Of a DNA stretch of 64,000 nucleotides, positions 58,001-64,000 are shown piece by piece. The notes under the pieces are model-generated. The model was not told the origin of the DNA, ran no database searches, and was given only the letters and a program-made list of their open reading frames with translations. The DNA is from Talpa occidentalis (Eukaryota; Chordata; Mammalia; Eulipotyphla; Talpidae). Every line of letters starts with the position of its first letter. The first letter of the stretch is position 1. The stretch is from assembly GCF_014898055.3 (NCBI RefSeq), contig NW_023601754.1, forward strand, positions 52,693,013 through 52,757,012. Reading direction: 5' to 3'. Position numbers and translations under genes: made by a program.

Positions 58001-61000
58001 GCAGCGAGTCTGTCCCCCTCCTAGCCTTTGTGAATTGTTTGCTGCGATCCCTGGCACCTGCCTGAGGATACTGGTGACCACCAAAGGAGCCGAGGGCAGC
58101 GCAGGTGCTCCCAGGGCCCCTCGGACGCTGTCACCTCTGGGCTGCGTCTCGCTGCCTCCTGACGGGGACGCCGGGCAGTGCAGAGCCCACGAGGGCGGCG
58201 CAGGGGTCCGGGGTGGAGGCAGGGGTGGCCCGGGAGGGGAGCTGGCCTGCCCATCTGGCCGGGCAGCAGCCAGATGCCCCGCCTAGGGACTCGACCCACA
58301 GGACCCAATGCAAGGCCACCGGGGGACATAGCTGCTGTCCTCCCCAGGTGGACGCTGTCACATCCTTACTGTGTACCCGGGAAGAGCCTTGCCCGGCCCC
58401 CAAGGGCAGGGAGCCTGGCCAGTGCCCCTGAGCCCCCCATGGGCCGGGGACAGCGGCAGCATCTGATGGCCTGAGCAGTGGGGGCGGGGGGTCCTCACAC
58501 TCTGAGCCGCAAGCTCCAGGGTGTGGTTGGGGCCCACGTGGAGGGGTGCCTGTCGCCCCCAGGGCACACGGGCAGCTGGTGAGCCGTGGGGTGTGGTGTG
58601 AGCTCTTGCCTGGCCCAGGGCACGTGGGGGACGGCACCCCGTCCCTGTGGCCAGGCCAGGGCTGACCACCGAGTTCCGGGGCCGGGGCCTGCGGTGGTGG
58701 GGGGGGTCTGCACCCGCCGCTCCCCTGGACATAGACGTCCGCTGCGCCCCCGACATTCCCACTCCCTGTGCTGCTTCCCGGCGAGTCTCATCTTTTCTCT
58801 TTTTTTTTTTAAAATTTCGGAAGCCGATCTCTTAGCAACCGCGGCAACGCACGCTTAATTACAGCCCCAGCCGCAGCGGCAGCGAGAGGGAGCCGGGCGC
58901 CGCACCGGCGTGCGGGGAGCCCCTGCCCTGCGTGGGAGCCCAGCCCCCCGCCGGCCCCCTCGGGCGTGCACGGACAGAACTTTGTGCGCGGGGCCCGCGC
59001 CTGGGAGCGGCTGGGCGGCGGGGCGGCCGCTAATTGTCTGCACTTCTTTTTTCTGCTCCTGAGAAAGGGGGGGAACCCCGTGTTCCTCAGGGTAATTAGC
59101 ACGACGGGGTGAGCTCGAGCAGGCGTGCGGCGGCGTCTGCCTCTCGGGTGGGAATCTGGGTCACGCTCAGGAGCGCCGGCCCCGGCCTCGCTGCCCGGTG
59201 GACGCCGGGCGCGGGCGCGAGTGGCCGGGAGCCGAGACCTGCCTTCGCCTCTGCCCGAGACGCGCCGCCTGCCAGAAAACTTGGCTTTTCCTTGAAGGAC
59301 CCTGTCCGCCCGCGGCGCCTGCCGTGGGGCCCGGCGCTCGCCCGCGTGGCCGGGGGCGGGCGGCCTCCCCGTCTCGGCCGCGGCGCCAGGACGCCGAGCC
59401 GCGCTGGCCGCGCCCTCCCGGAGCGGCGCCCGAGCCGAGCCCACTGCTCACATGACGGGCGTCGGGAGCGGCAGCGGGCGCTGAGCGGCCCGGCCACGCG
59501 CAGCCGGCTCGCAGCCGACAGACAGAAGATGGGGTGGGCTCTGTCCTCCGGGCGCCGGGGCCGGCGTGCCCAGCGATGCGCGGCAGCCGGCAGTGCCCAG
59601 TCGCCCGCCGCCGCTCCCCGGGCCCGAGCCGCGCCAGCACCCAGGGGTCCGGCCGCCTGCCCCGCCCGCCTGCCGTCCGCGAAGATTATATAATGAGCCG
59701 CCTGCTGCCCGAGTCAGGGGGACAATGAAGTCTTTGTTAAATGCCTTCACCAAGAAGGAAGGTAAGGGGGTGCGGAGCGAGGGCTGGAGGCGCGTCTCGG
59801 GGCGGCAGGAGCGCCCCGGAGCACTGGCGGTGCCTGCTCGCCGCGGAGGGGCCGTCTCCGCGAGCCAGTGCCTCTGTGGCACTTGGGCTGGGACCCGGGG
59901 GGCGCCGCCCGGCCTGTGTTCCGTCTCCAGCCCCGCGGCTGCATTCCAGAGTCGCCTCCATGGTGACGGGAGGGGCGCGTTCGAACTGAGGCCCCCGGAA
60001 GATCAAGCAAGTTTGGGCTGCAGGCTGCCGCGGGGAGCTGGCCACGGCAGGCCGGTGGGGTGGGGCTCCCCCGGGCCGGCAGGTGCACGCTCCCCGCGCT
60101 GCTCAAGGCCCCCGCGGGCGCTCCGACTCGTGCGCCGCGGGCTGGCCGGAGGCAACGTGGCCGATTTTAAAAGTGCACACGCGTCCTGCCCTGCCTCGGG
60201 CGGCTTTTATTGTGGGGAAAGAGATGTATAAATAAGTGCATGGAAGGGAGCTAAGAAAATATCCACCCACCTCGAGTTTGCAGATTGCATGAAAGAAGGA
60301 AACAGTTGGGTGGAATATTAATCATTTCAGACAGGAAAAGAGTTATTTTTAACCCTTTTCACAAAAAGAAACATCCACATGGCCACGGAGGGCCCCAGCC
60401 AGCCGGAGCCTCCTGGCGGGACTGCCGGGTCTCGGAGGACGCCCCCCAGAAAGTGCTCTCAGCCCCGACCGCGGCTCCACGCACCAGATTTCCAATTAAA
60501 TTGCTCAGGAAGCTCATTTGATGTGAAGCTGGGTGATTAGCGAGCGCATCTTCATTAGAATGCGCTTCGAATGCGCTCCCTAATGTCACCTAGGAGACGG
60601 GGTGGCTGGGAAGGGCCCGCTCCCTGCCCAGCCCCTGCGGTCCCCTCGGCAGCAGCAGCGCCTCCGGCTCTCAGACCTTTCCGTGCAAACAGCCTCCTCT
60701 GTGCCCAAATCCCGCCTCCGGGACTGCGATTCTTGCCGCCGAGGCACAGCCTGGAGATTCCAGTTTGGGGGTGCTCAGCTCACCCCGCGTCTGTCTCTGT
60801 ATTCCGTGGGCATCTCTTCCCTGTGAGTCTTGCTTAGCCATTGAGGGCGCCCCCAAATCCTGTCACTTCCTCTTAGGGGCGTTGGCACCCACTCAGCTGC
60901 TTGGGTCAGGAAATTAGGATTGACTGTGCTGTCCTTGCTGCTGGCGGGTCAGCCGCGGCTCCCGCCAGAGCGTGGGTGCTGCCTTGTCTGGGAGGGTCCC

Positions 61001-63558
61001 CTCTGCAGCTGGGTGTGCCCCCACAGTTGGTGTGACTTGGGTGTGGCAGTTGGGGTGCTCCAGGGAGCCTTGGGGCCCTGTCTCTGTGAGCCTGCTGGGG
61101 ACGCTGCTTCCTTGCACCGGCACCCCCACCTCCAGCAAGTATACCCGCCTGGGACAGGGGGGCACAGCGCGAGAGGTTGTCTCCCCGGCTCCCCCTTTAT
61201 CAGATCACCCCAGAGTCCCACCACAGCGTGCTTTCAAACCCCACACGGCAGGAACGCTCAGTCCTTCCAGAGGACGCACAGCCTACGCCTGCTTGGGCGA
61301 CACCGAGGCGGCTTTCCCCCGTGACTGGCGCTGTCCCCTCAGAGGAGGTGGGCTCCTGATGGACCCTCGAGAGCCAGCCTGAGCCCCTGGGAGGGGGGCT
61401 TCTGGGCCTTAGAGATGGTCCGGTCCTGTCTCTCCTGCTGGCTCGGGAGTGGGTCTGCTCTGGGAATGACGGGCGGACCAGCCCAAGAGCAGGCTGCAGT
61501 CGTGTGTCTCGCTCCCCTAAAAGGCTACGGGGGAAGCGGCACATGGGAGCACTGCTGCTGACTCGGGGAGGATGTGGCCTCCCCAGTGTGTCATCCCCCA
61601 GCTCACTGACGCGCTGAGCTAAACGCCCATTGAGCGCGCGTCCTCAGGAAGACTCAGAAGCCCTGCATCCCGGGCAGGCAGCCAGGGGTGCACCGGGTCA
61701 CAGCTGTCTCCCTGCACCCTGCCAGCACCACCTCTATCCCCAGTGAGCTCTGCCAGTGCCACCTCTCCCCCAGCAAGGTCTACCAATGACATCTCTCCCC
61801 CAGTGCACTGGGCCAGTGCCACCTCATCTCCCTTGTGCTCTGCCTGTGCCACCTCTGCTCGCAGTGCCCTTTGCCAGCACCATCTCTCCAGTGAGCTCTG
61901 CTAGAACTTACATTTCTTTCCCCTCTGAGCTCTGCTAGTGCCACTTCTGCCTCTTCCAAAGGTTTTTCTAGCACCTTTGCTAGCAGAGAATTCTGCCAGC
62001 ACCATCTCTGACCCTAGTGTGCCCTGCCCGAGCCACCTCTATCCCGTGAGCTCTGCGATGCAGTGTGGGGGGGGGCTGGTAGCAGAGTCGAAGTCAGGCT
62101 CTGGAAAGGCTGCAGCTGTCCTTGGGTTCTGCTGGGAGCTTCACCGCAGCCTCTGACCCAGGGCGGCCGGGGATGGTCATCCAGGACGGAGACTTGGGGC
62201 GATCTCCTTGGGACCCTAAAACTCCCACCCCAGGTCCCTTCCGCCCGGGAGCACTTCCGCTGCTGCTCTGCAGCCCTGGCTGTAGACGGCAGCCCTGGCC
62301 GGGGCCCGCCCGCCCGCCTGCCCAGGGAGGGGTGGCTGCTCTGGGGACAGAGTCGCCCAGCCCTGCCCTTTGAGCCAGGGTCCTTGCCCCCTCCCTCCCG
62401 TCAGCCGGGAGGGCCCGTTCCCCAAGGTGGCTCTTCCTGGAGAGGACGGTGTCTATTCCTGGCTCCGCAGAGCCCGGGGCATCTGTGGCCCCGGCAGTCC
62501 CCATGGGCGGTGTCCTCATTCTGAGTCCCTGGGCAGCTCAACTCGGCAGAGTAAGGGCCGTTCCAGCTCTGGAACTTTGCAAGAAGCCCGATGGGTGTGC
62601 CCGCCTCTCCCCCAAGTTTGACGGCAGGAGAAGGAGCTCGGGTGGAAGCTCAGCCTCCCCCAGCTGAGCCGAAGACCTGTGAGTCCGACCCAGCCCCCCA
62701 GATGGCGTGTGGACGTGCCCTCCCCGTGTCCTTGAGGCCCGTCCCTCTGTGCGTGTGTCCTGACCCCCCTCTTAGGGGGACGCGGCCATCGGGGTTGGGG
62801 CCACCTGTGACCCTAGTTTATCACACCATCTCTGTAAAGACTCCAAACGGCATCACATCCACAAGTACCAGGGGTGAGGGCCCCAGCGTGTGACTCTGGG
62901 GGTGACGCGGTCCGGCCTACCAGGGACGAGGTCAGGGGGGGCGAGGAGGCTGGCCTCAGCGTGTGACTGTGCGGCCGGGGCAGCAGCGCTCCCCTGCCCC
63001 CTGCCGAGGGCGGGGCTGCGCCGGATGGAAGCCCAGTGCGCCCTTCCATCTCGGGCATCAGCGTGAGCCCCCGTGAAGCGGGGCGTTCCCGGTCCCCACC
63101 TCGTCCTGCTTCTGTGTTGGGCTGAGTTCTGGACGCGTGGGGTCCGCTGCATCTCGGCACAGAACTCACGCCCCGTCCGTGCTGTGGGGGGCCCACCTGA
63201 GCCTCGGGGCCACCTGCACTCACCACCTCTCCCCTCTGTCCCCAGTGCCCTTCCGAGAGGCCCCGGCGTACTCCAACCGCAGGCGGCGGCCCCCCAGCAC
63301 GCTGGCCGCCCCCCGGGTGCTGCTGCGCTCCAACAGCGACAACAACCTCAACTCCAGTGTGCCCGAGTGGGCCGTGTGCCCCGCCGCCCAGCGCAGCCTC
63401 TCGCCCCAGCTGCTGCAGCCCGCGCCCGGCCGGGCCGACGGCGCCCCCAAGCCCCTCGGCAGCTACACCCCCGGGCCCCGCAGCCGGTCCCCGTCGCTCA
63501 ACAGGCTGGGTGGCGCCGGCGAGGATGGCAAGAGGCCGCCGCAGCCCTGGCACGTGGG
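21869..63558 (+). CDS. SHANK2: SHANK2 long form (SPN-ankyrin part), 5' 496 codons, continues past window
   Basis: Postsynaptic density scaffold (ProSAP1/Shank2). Exons join as 21869-22075, 25069-25275, 27596-27667, 28246-28354, 30848-30999, 31182-31349, 33211-33327, 36321-36398, 39571-39637 and 63246-63558. Every intron is GT-AG and the phases agree throughout, giving 496 codons plus 2 nt with no stop. Residues about 1-50 are an acidic/serine-rich head. About 55-150 form the SPN domain, with Arg60 and Lys70 at the spacing known for Ras/Rap1 contact in SHANK1/3. About 165-392 are ankyrin repeats with repeated TPL/TAL-H signatures, and 393-496 are a basic, serine/proline-rich linker. In this family SH3, PDZ, proline-rich and SAM regions follow; they bind SAPAP/GKAP, Homer and cortactin and multimerise, but lie outside the window. 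Ankyrin-containing SHANK2 is also the form known from epithelia (Shank2E). The chain was assembled by eye from family knowledge; the match is strong. Confidence 0.96.
22076..25068. other. SHANK2: SHANK2 intron between coding exons 1 and 2
   Basis: 2,993 bp bounded by gtgagc and ccgcag. It contains an L2/MIR relic at 22234-22312 and a two-copy repeat of about 28 bp at 24370-24427 (GGAGGCTGGAGTGGAGGCCG type). Nothing else is recognised. Confidence 0.85.
22234..22312 (+). repeat. L2/MIR-like relic with internal triplication
   Basis: CACTGAGTGCCTACTATGTG followed by CCAGGC is the hallmark of L2 and MIR relics. The TGTGCCAGGCCCT core is repeated with changes at 22251, 22267 and about 22282. Confidence 0.6.
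25069..25275 (+). CDS. SHANK2: SHANK2 coding exon 2 (SPN domain core)
   Basis: Encodes residues 70-138 (KCLRFDPDATVW to GVPSLE), phase 0 to 0. The acceptor is ccccgcag|AAG and the donor GAG|gtaggc. It contains the strongly conserved SPN stretch NYGLFQPAS...RDGKFLDEERLL and Lys70, the residue matching the Ras/Rap1-contact lysine of SHANK3. From memory, human SHANK2 has one residue fewer near the end, where this sequence reads YPQPPAGKGVP; an alignment would confirm this small length difference. Confidence 0.96.
25276..27595. other. SHANK2: SHANK2 intron between coding exons 2 and 3
   Basis: 2,320 bp bounded by gtaggc and gccag. GC-rich; no repeat or RNA gene recognised. Confidence 0.85.
27596..27667 (+). 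CDS. SHANK2: SHANK2 coding exon 3 (end of SPN domain)
   Basis: A 72-nt exon encoding residues 139-162 (FRYKKRVYKQAT to LHTK), phase 0 to 0. The acceptor is gtgccag|TTT and the donor AAG|gtgaga. The basic FRYKKRVYKQ segment closes the SPN domain and links it to the first ankyrin helix; it is nearly invariant among SHANK paralogues. Confidence 0.96.
27668..28245. other. SHANK2: SHANK2 intron between coding exons 3 and 4
   Basis: 578 bp bounded by gtgaga and tttag. Nothing specific is seen. Confidence 0.85.
28246..28354 (+). CDS. SHANK2: SHANK2 coding exon 4 (ankyrin cap)
   Basis: Encodes residues 163-198 (TNLKKCMDHIQHRSVEK to HDLDTG) plus one base of residue 199, ending in phase 1. The acceptor is ccctttag|ACT and the donor GGAG|gtgggt. 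This is the amino-terminal cap and first helix pair of the ankyrin array, with RGLDPNFHD typical of SHANK proteins. Confidence 0.96.
28355..30847. other. SHANK2: SHANK2 intron between coding exons 4 and 5
   Basis: 2,493 bp bounded by gtgggt and cgcag. It holds copy 1 of the 300-bp duplication (29903-30200) and a short duplicated CTGACCCACTGCTCCCC at about 30548 and 30587. Confidence 0.85.
29903..30200 (+). repeat. Intronic direct duplication, copy 1
   Basis: About 298 bp, very similar by eye to 32675-32979 in the same orientation. Both contain GGATATTGCGGGGGTCCGCT and GGTTACCAGAGGGGGGCGGA. Copy 2 has a 7-bp extra CCCTGGC-type unit. The two copies flank coding exons 5 and 6. Confidence 0.95.
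30848..30999 (+). CDS. SHANK2: SHANK2 coding exon 5 (ankyrin repeats)
   Basis: A 152-nt exon completing residue 199 (Glu) and encoding residues 200-249, ending ARARNQVALK in phase 0. The acceptor is ccccgcag|AG and the donor AAG|gtgcgg; C at +4 makes this donor weaker than the others. It holds one ankyrin repeat with the ETPLTLAAQ signature and the start of the next (DGMTALHKAA). It is separated from coding exon 6 by an intron of only 182 bp. Confidence 0.96.
31182..31349 (+). CDS. SHANK2: SHANK2 coding exon 6 (ankyrin repeats)
   Basis: A 168-nt exon encoding residues 250-305 (TLLELGASPDYKDS to GWHEIHQ), phase 0 to 0. The acceptor is cttccctag|ACC and the donor CAG|gtaggc. It completes one ankyrin repeat, contains the next (YGLTPLYHTAIVGGDP) and starts a third. 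Exons 5 and 6 together are flanked by the 300-bp direct duplication at 29903 and 32675. Confidence 0.96.
31350..33210. other. SHANK2: SHANK2 intron between coding exons 6 and 7
   Basis: 1,861 bp bounded by gtaggc and cccag; contains copy 2 of the duplication. Otherwise nothing specific. Confidence 0.85.
32675..32979 (+). repeat. Intronic direct duplication, copy 2
   Basis: Partner of 29903-30200, offset by about 2.77 kb. Differences are scattered single bases plus one 7-bp insertion near the start, so the duplication is not recent in the sense of identical copies but is recent compared with the decayed L1 and MIR relics. Confidence 0.95.
33211..33327 (+). CDS. SHANK2: SHANK2 coding exon 7 (ankyrin repeats)
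   Basis: A 117-nt exon encoding residues 306-344 (ACRYGHVQHLEHLL to ICALYNQ), phase 0 to 0. The acceptor is tcccag|GCC and the donor CAG|gtcagt. The stretch LLFYGADMGAQNASGNTALH is among the most conserved in all SHANK paralogues. Confidence 0.96.
33328..36320. other. SHANK2: SHANK2 intron between coding exons 7 and 8
   Basis: 2,993 bp bounded by gtcagt and tgcag. It has a 13-base G run at about 33651-33663, an AT-richer patch at 33965-34090, and a MIR relic at 34990-35145. Confidence 0.85.
34990..35145 (+). repeat. MIR SINE relic
   Basis: Order of MIR motifs: CATGACCTGCTCTGCCCC, GCCTCCGTCTGC, GGGGCTGCTCGGAGGCTTAA and GATGCCCGATAAATGGTGAC. This matches the central and 3' parts of MIR with heavy decay. 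Confidence 0.65.
36321..36398 (+). CDS. SHANK2: SHANK2 coding exon 8 (ankyrin repeats)
   Basis: A 78-nt exon encoding residues 345-370 (DSCARVLLFRGGNKELK to QTPFQ), phase 0 to 0. The acceptor is ccctgcag|GAC and the donor CAG|gtgaga. It ends one ankyrin repeat and starts the last. Confidence 0.96.
36399..39570. other. SHANK2: SHANK2 intron between coding exons 8 and 9
   Basis: 3,172 bp bounded by gtgaga and tgcag. GC-rich, with an AT-rich island at about 38260-38360 (TTTACGTTATTTATTCGTG). No gene seen. Confidence 0.85.
39571..39637 (+). CDS. SHANK2: SHANK2 coding exon 9 (last ankyrin exon)
   Basis: A 67-nt exon encoding residues 371-392 (VAIIAGNFELAEYIKNHKK...) plus one base, ending in phase 1. 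The acceptor is cccctgcag|GTG and the donor GTCG|gtgagt. The terminal G joins TG of the exon at 63246 to make Val393, across an intron of 23.6 kb that contains the second promoter. Confidence 0.95.
39638..53336. other. SHANK2: SHANK2 large intron, 5' part
   Basis: Part of the 23.6-kb intron after the last ankyrin exon. It contains AT-rich candidate conserved patches at 40425-40530, 47760-47875 and 52590-52810, a decayed tetranucleotide tract at 47878-48240, and a faint MIR-like tail at about 46590-46635. No exon, RNA gene or antisense gene is recognised; long frames here are GC artefacts. Confidence 0.6.
47878..48240. repeat. Degenerate CCAC/CCGT tetranucleotide-type tract
   Basis: Pyrimidine-rich + strand with recurrent CCCACCCGTCCATC-like words, consistent with an old (ATCC)n or (CCGT)n microsatellite. 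It explains the long open frames in several phases at this spot. Confidence 0.75.
53337..53614 (-). mobile_element. Full-length tRNA-derived SINE
   Basis: About 278 bp on the minus strand. The head is CCTCCCTGGTGGCGCAAGG, with A box TGGTGGCGCAAGG and B box GAGTTCGATCCC; a C/T-rich body follows and the end is an AATAAATCTTGAAATAAA tail. It is flanked by near-identical 12-bp target duplications (CAAAAGAAGAGG at 53325 and CAAGAGAAGAGT at 53615). Family not named; lineage-specific. Confidence 0.88.
53627..58849. other. SHANK2: SHANK2 large intron, middle part
   Basis: GC-rich intron. It includes the MEF2-like site at 56203-56212 and an AT-rich patch at 56790-56900. No gene is recognised. Confidence 0.55.
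56203..56212 (+). promoter_or_regulatory. Consensus MEF2-type site
   Basis: CTATTTATAA fits YTAWWWWTAR exactly and lies in a short AT-rich patch (56190-56230). MEF2 factors are known regulators of synapse genes; a role here is inference. Confidence 0.35.
59687..59693 (+). promoter_or_regulatory. TATA-like motif TATATAA before the short-form ATG
   Basis: TATATAA is the only AT tract in this part of the island. As a TATA box it would give a nearly leaderless mRNA and would exclude the upstream ORF, so the two readings are mutually exclusive. Confidence 0.3.
59693..59728 (+). CDS. Upstream ORF overlapping the short-form start codon
   Basis: An 11-codon ORF (MSRLLPESGGQ) ends with TGA at 59726-59728, sharing bases with the SHANK2 short-form ATG at 59725 in the arrangement ATGA. 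The same frame stays open upstream, with another ATG at 59575. It is translated only if transcripts start 5' of 59693. This is a plausible regulator of short-form translation; no peptide function is implied. Confidence 0.45.
   Translation: MSRLLPESGGQ
59725..59761 (+). CDS. SHANK2: SHANK2 alternative first coding exon (short form, ProSAP1A/Shank2b type)
   Basis: An ATG at 59725, with A at -3, opens twelve codons (MKSLLNAFTKKE) plus one base, followed by the donor G|gtaagg. The phase-1 end joins exactly to 63246, giving KKE-V-PFREAPAYS, the known amino terminus of the SHANK2 form that lacks SPN and ankyrin repeats. It sits at the 3' edge of a CpG island. The short product would keep the SH3, PDZ, proline-rich and SAM part but lack Ras/Rap1 and ankyrin-partner binding, so promoter choice sets scaffold composition. 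Identification rests on recalled isoform structure together with the exact phase match. Confidence 0.93.
60180..60595. promoter_or_regulatory. Candidate conserved intronic enhancer
   Basis: A sharp AT-rich island just downstream of the alternative exon, with repeated homeodomain-type cores: TATTAATCATTT, CCAATTAAATTGC, GTGATTAGC, TTCATTAGAA and CCTAATG. It also has an imperfect direct repeat GAATGCGCTTCGAATGCGCT. Such islands in GC-rich DNA are usually held by selection; conservation is not tested here. Confidence 0.4.
61711..62055. repeat. About 30-bp tandem array, roughly 11 diverged copies
   Basis: The unit runs as TGAGCTCTGCCAGTGCC then ACCTCTCCCCCAG, with indels between copies. Many units end in a pyrimidine run plus CAG. 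The minus strand reads as VALAELTGGE-like repeats, an artefact. Confidence 0.85.
63246..63558 (+). CDS. SHANK2: SHANK2 shared exon (linker before SH3)
   Basis: A 313-nt exon used by both the long and the short form. It completes Val (residue 393 long form, 13 short form) and encodes PFREAPAYSNRRRRPP through LGGAGEDGK to HV plus two bases (phase 2). The acceptor is gtccccag|TG and the donor GTGGG|gtaagg. The segment is basic, then rich in Ser and Pro. RSNSDNNLN and RSRSPSLNRL have the look of basophilic-kinase or 14-3-3 sites (inference). It precedes the SH3 domain known for the family, which lies beyond the window. Confidence 0.96.
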
Positions 63559-64000
63559 GTAAGGAGCGGCGATGGCGGGTGGCGGGGCTGGTGCGGGGCG
63601 GGCACTGTTGGCCGCAGGATGACATCGGGGCCTGGATTCCAGGGGCTTGTCCAGAGCGGGCAGGCGCCTGCTTGGCCCCAGCGCACATGTGGAGCCTGAA
63701 AGCTGAGGGCTGCGAGGACCCGGGGTCACCTTCAGGAGCCCTTGCTGGCACCCAGGCACCCAAGGGCGGCTGGGGGGTGGTGCTTCCTGGTGGGCTGCTC
63801 CCTCCCCCCCTGCACTGCCCCCCCCCCCCACAGGACAGGCCAGGCCAGAAGAGGGGCCAAGGCTCCAGCCCCGGCCCCTGCCGGCTGCTCCTGGCACCAC
63901 ATCTTCAGACCTGCCCGAGGCCCAGATCCCCCCTGGCACAGAGAAGCCCTGTGCAGGGAGGGCCCTGCTGGGCCAGGGCTGACAGCAGTCGGGTGTCAAC
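63559..64000. other. SHANK2: Start of next SHANK2 intron
   Basis: Begins with gtaagg. Contains a C run near 63820; no exon is seen before the window ends. Confidence 0.8.

Larger units (their letters stand above)
58850..59760 (+). promoter_or_regulatory. SHANK2: CpG island and candidate internal SHANK2 promoter
   Basis: A CpG-dense block starts right after a T/A run at about 58800-58815 and ends at the alternative first exon. A TATATAA motif lies at 59687-59693, only 32-38 bp upstream of the ATG. If it set the start site the 5' UTR would be about ten bases, so initiation further upstream in the island is more likely. Confidence 0.65.
59762..63245. other. SHANK2: Intron after alternative exon
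   Basis: 3,484 bp bounded by gtaagg and ccccag. It contains the AT-rich candidate enhancer at 60180-60595 and the 30-bp tandem array at 61711-62055. No gene is recognised. Confidence 0.8.

Noticed and set aside
61619..61974. Minus-strand repeat peptide (VALAELTGGE type)
   Set aside because: Produced by the 30-bp tandem array; no gene signals.
1..64000. CRISPR arrays, bacterial operons, tRNA/rRNA genes, viral genes
   Set aside because: None seen. The sequence is mammalian; the only tRNA-like boxes belong to the two SINEs.

Overview
The window looks like nuclear DNA of a placental mammal. It is very GC- and CpG-rich, and only short GT-AG-bounded exons code within long non-coding tracts. The genes seen are parts of one locus, SHANK2, on the + strand. 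I see no primate Alu and no rodent B1/B2. The recognisable interspersed repeats are ancient L2, MIR and L1 relics plus two tRNA-derived SINEs whose family I cannot name. I therefore infer a non-primate, non-rodent placental, probably laurasiatherian, but the species is not resolved.

Layout: 0.4-2.76 kb is a dense CpG island, the best candidate for the upstream promoter and 5' UTR exon of the long SHANK2 form. From 2.76 to 21.8 kb lies non-coding DNA (presumed first intron) with decayed L1 fragments, a 19-bp minisatellite, a TG tract and one SINE. From 21,869 to 39,637 nine short coding exons give the SPN (Ras-association-like) domain and the ankyrin repeats. A 23.6-kb intron follows. Near its 3' side a second CpG island (about 58.85-59.76 kb) holds an alternative first coding exon of 12 codons. 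Both this exon and ankyrin exon 9 end in phase 1 and can splice to the shared exon at 63,246-63,558. The gene then runs off the right edge; the SH3, PDZ, proline-rich and SAM parts known for this family are not in the window.

The two promoters would make two proteins from one locus: a long scaffold with SPN and ankyrin repeats, and a short one starting with a 12-residue leader followed directly by the basic/serine-rich linker. The exon chain of the long form is 1,490 nt (496 codons plus 2 nt) with all reading phases consistent, so the locus looks intact.

Main second-look items: an upstream ORF whose stop overlaps the start codon of the short form; a 300-bp direct duplication flanking the exons that carry the first ankyrin repeats; a minisatellite born inside an L1 relic; a 30-bp tandem array that mimics splice acceptors just upstream of the shared exon; and several AT-rich patches in a GC-rich background that look like conserved regulatory elements.
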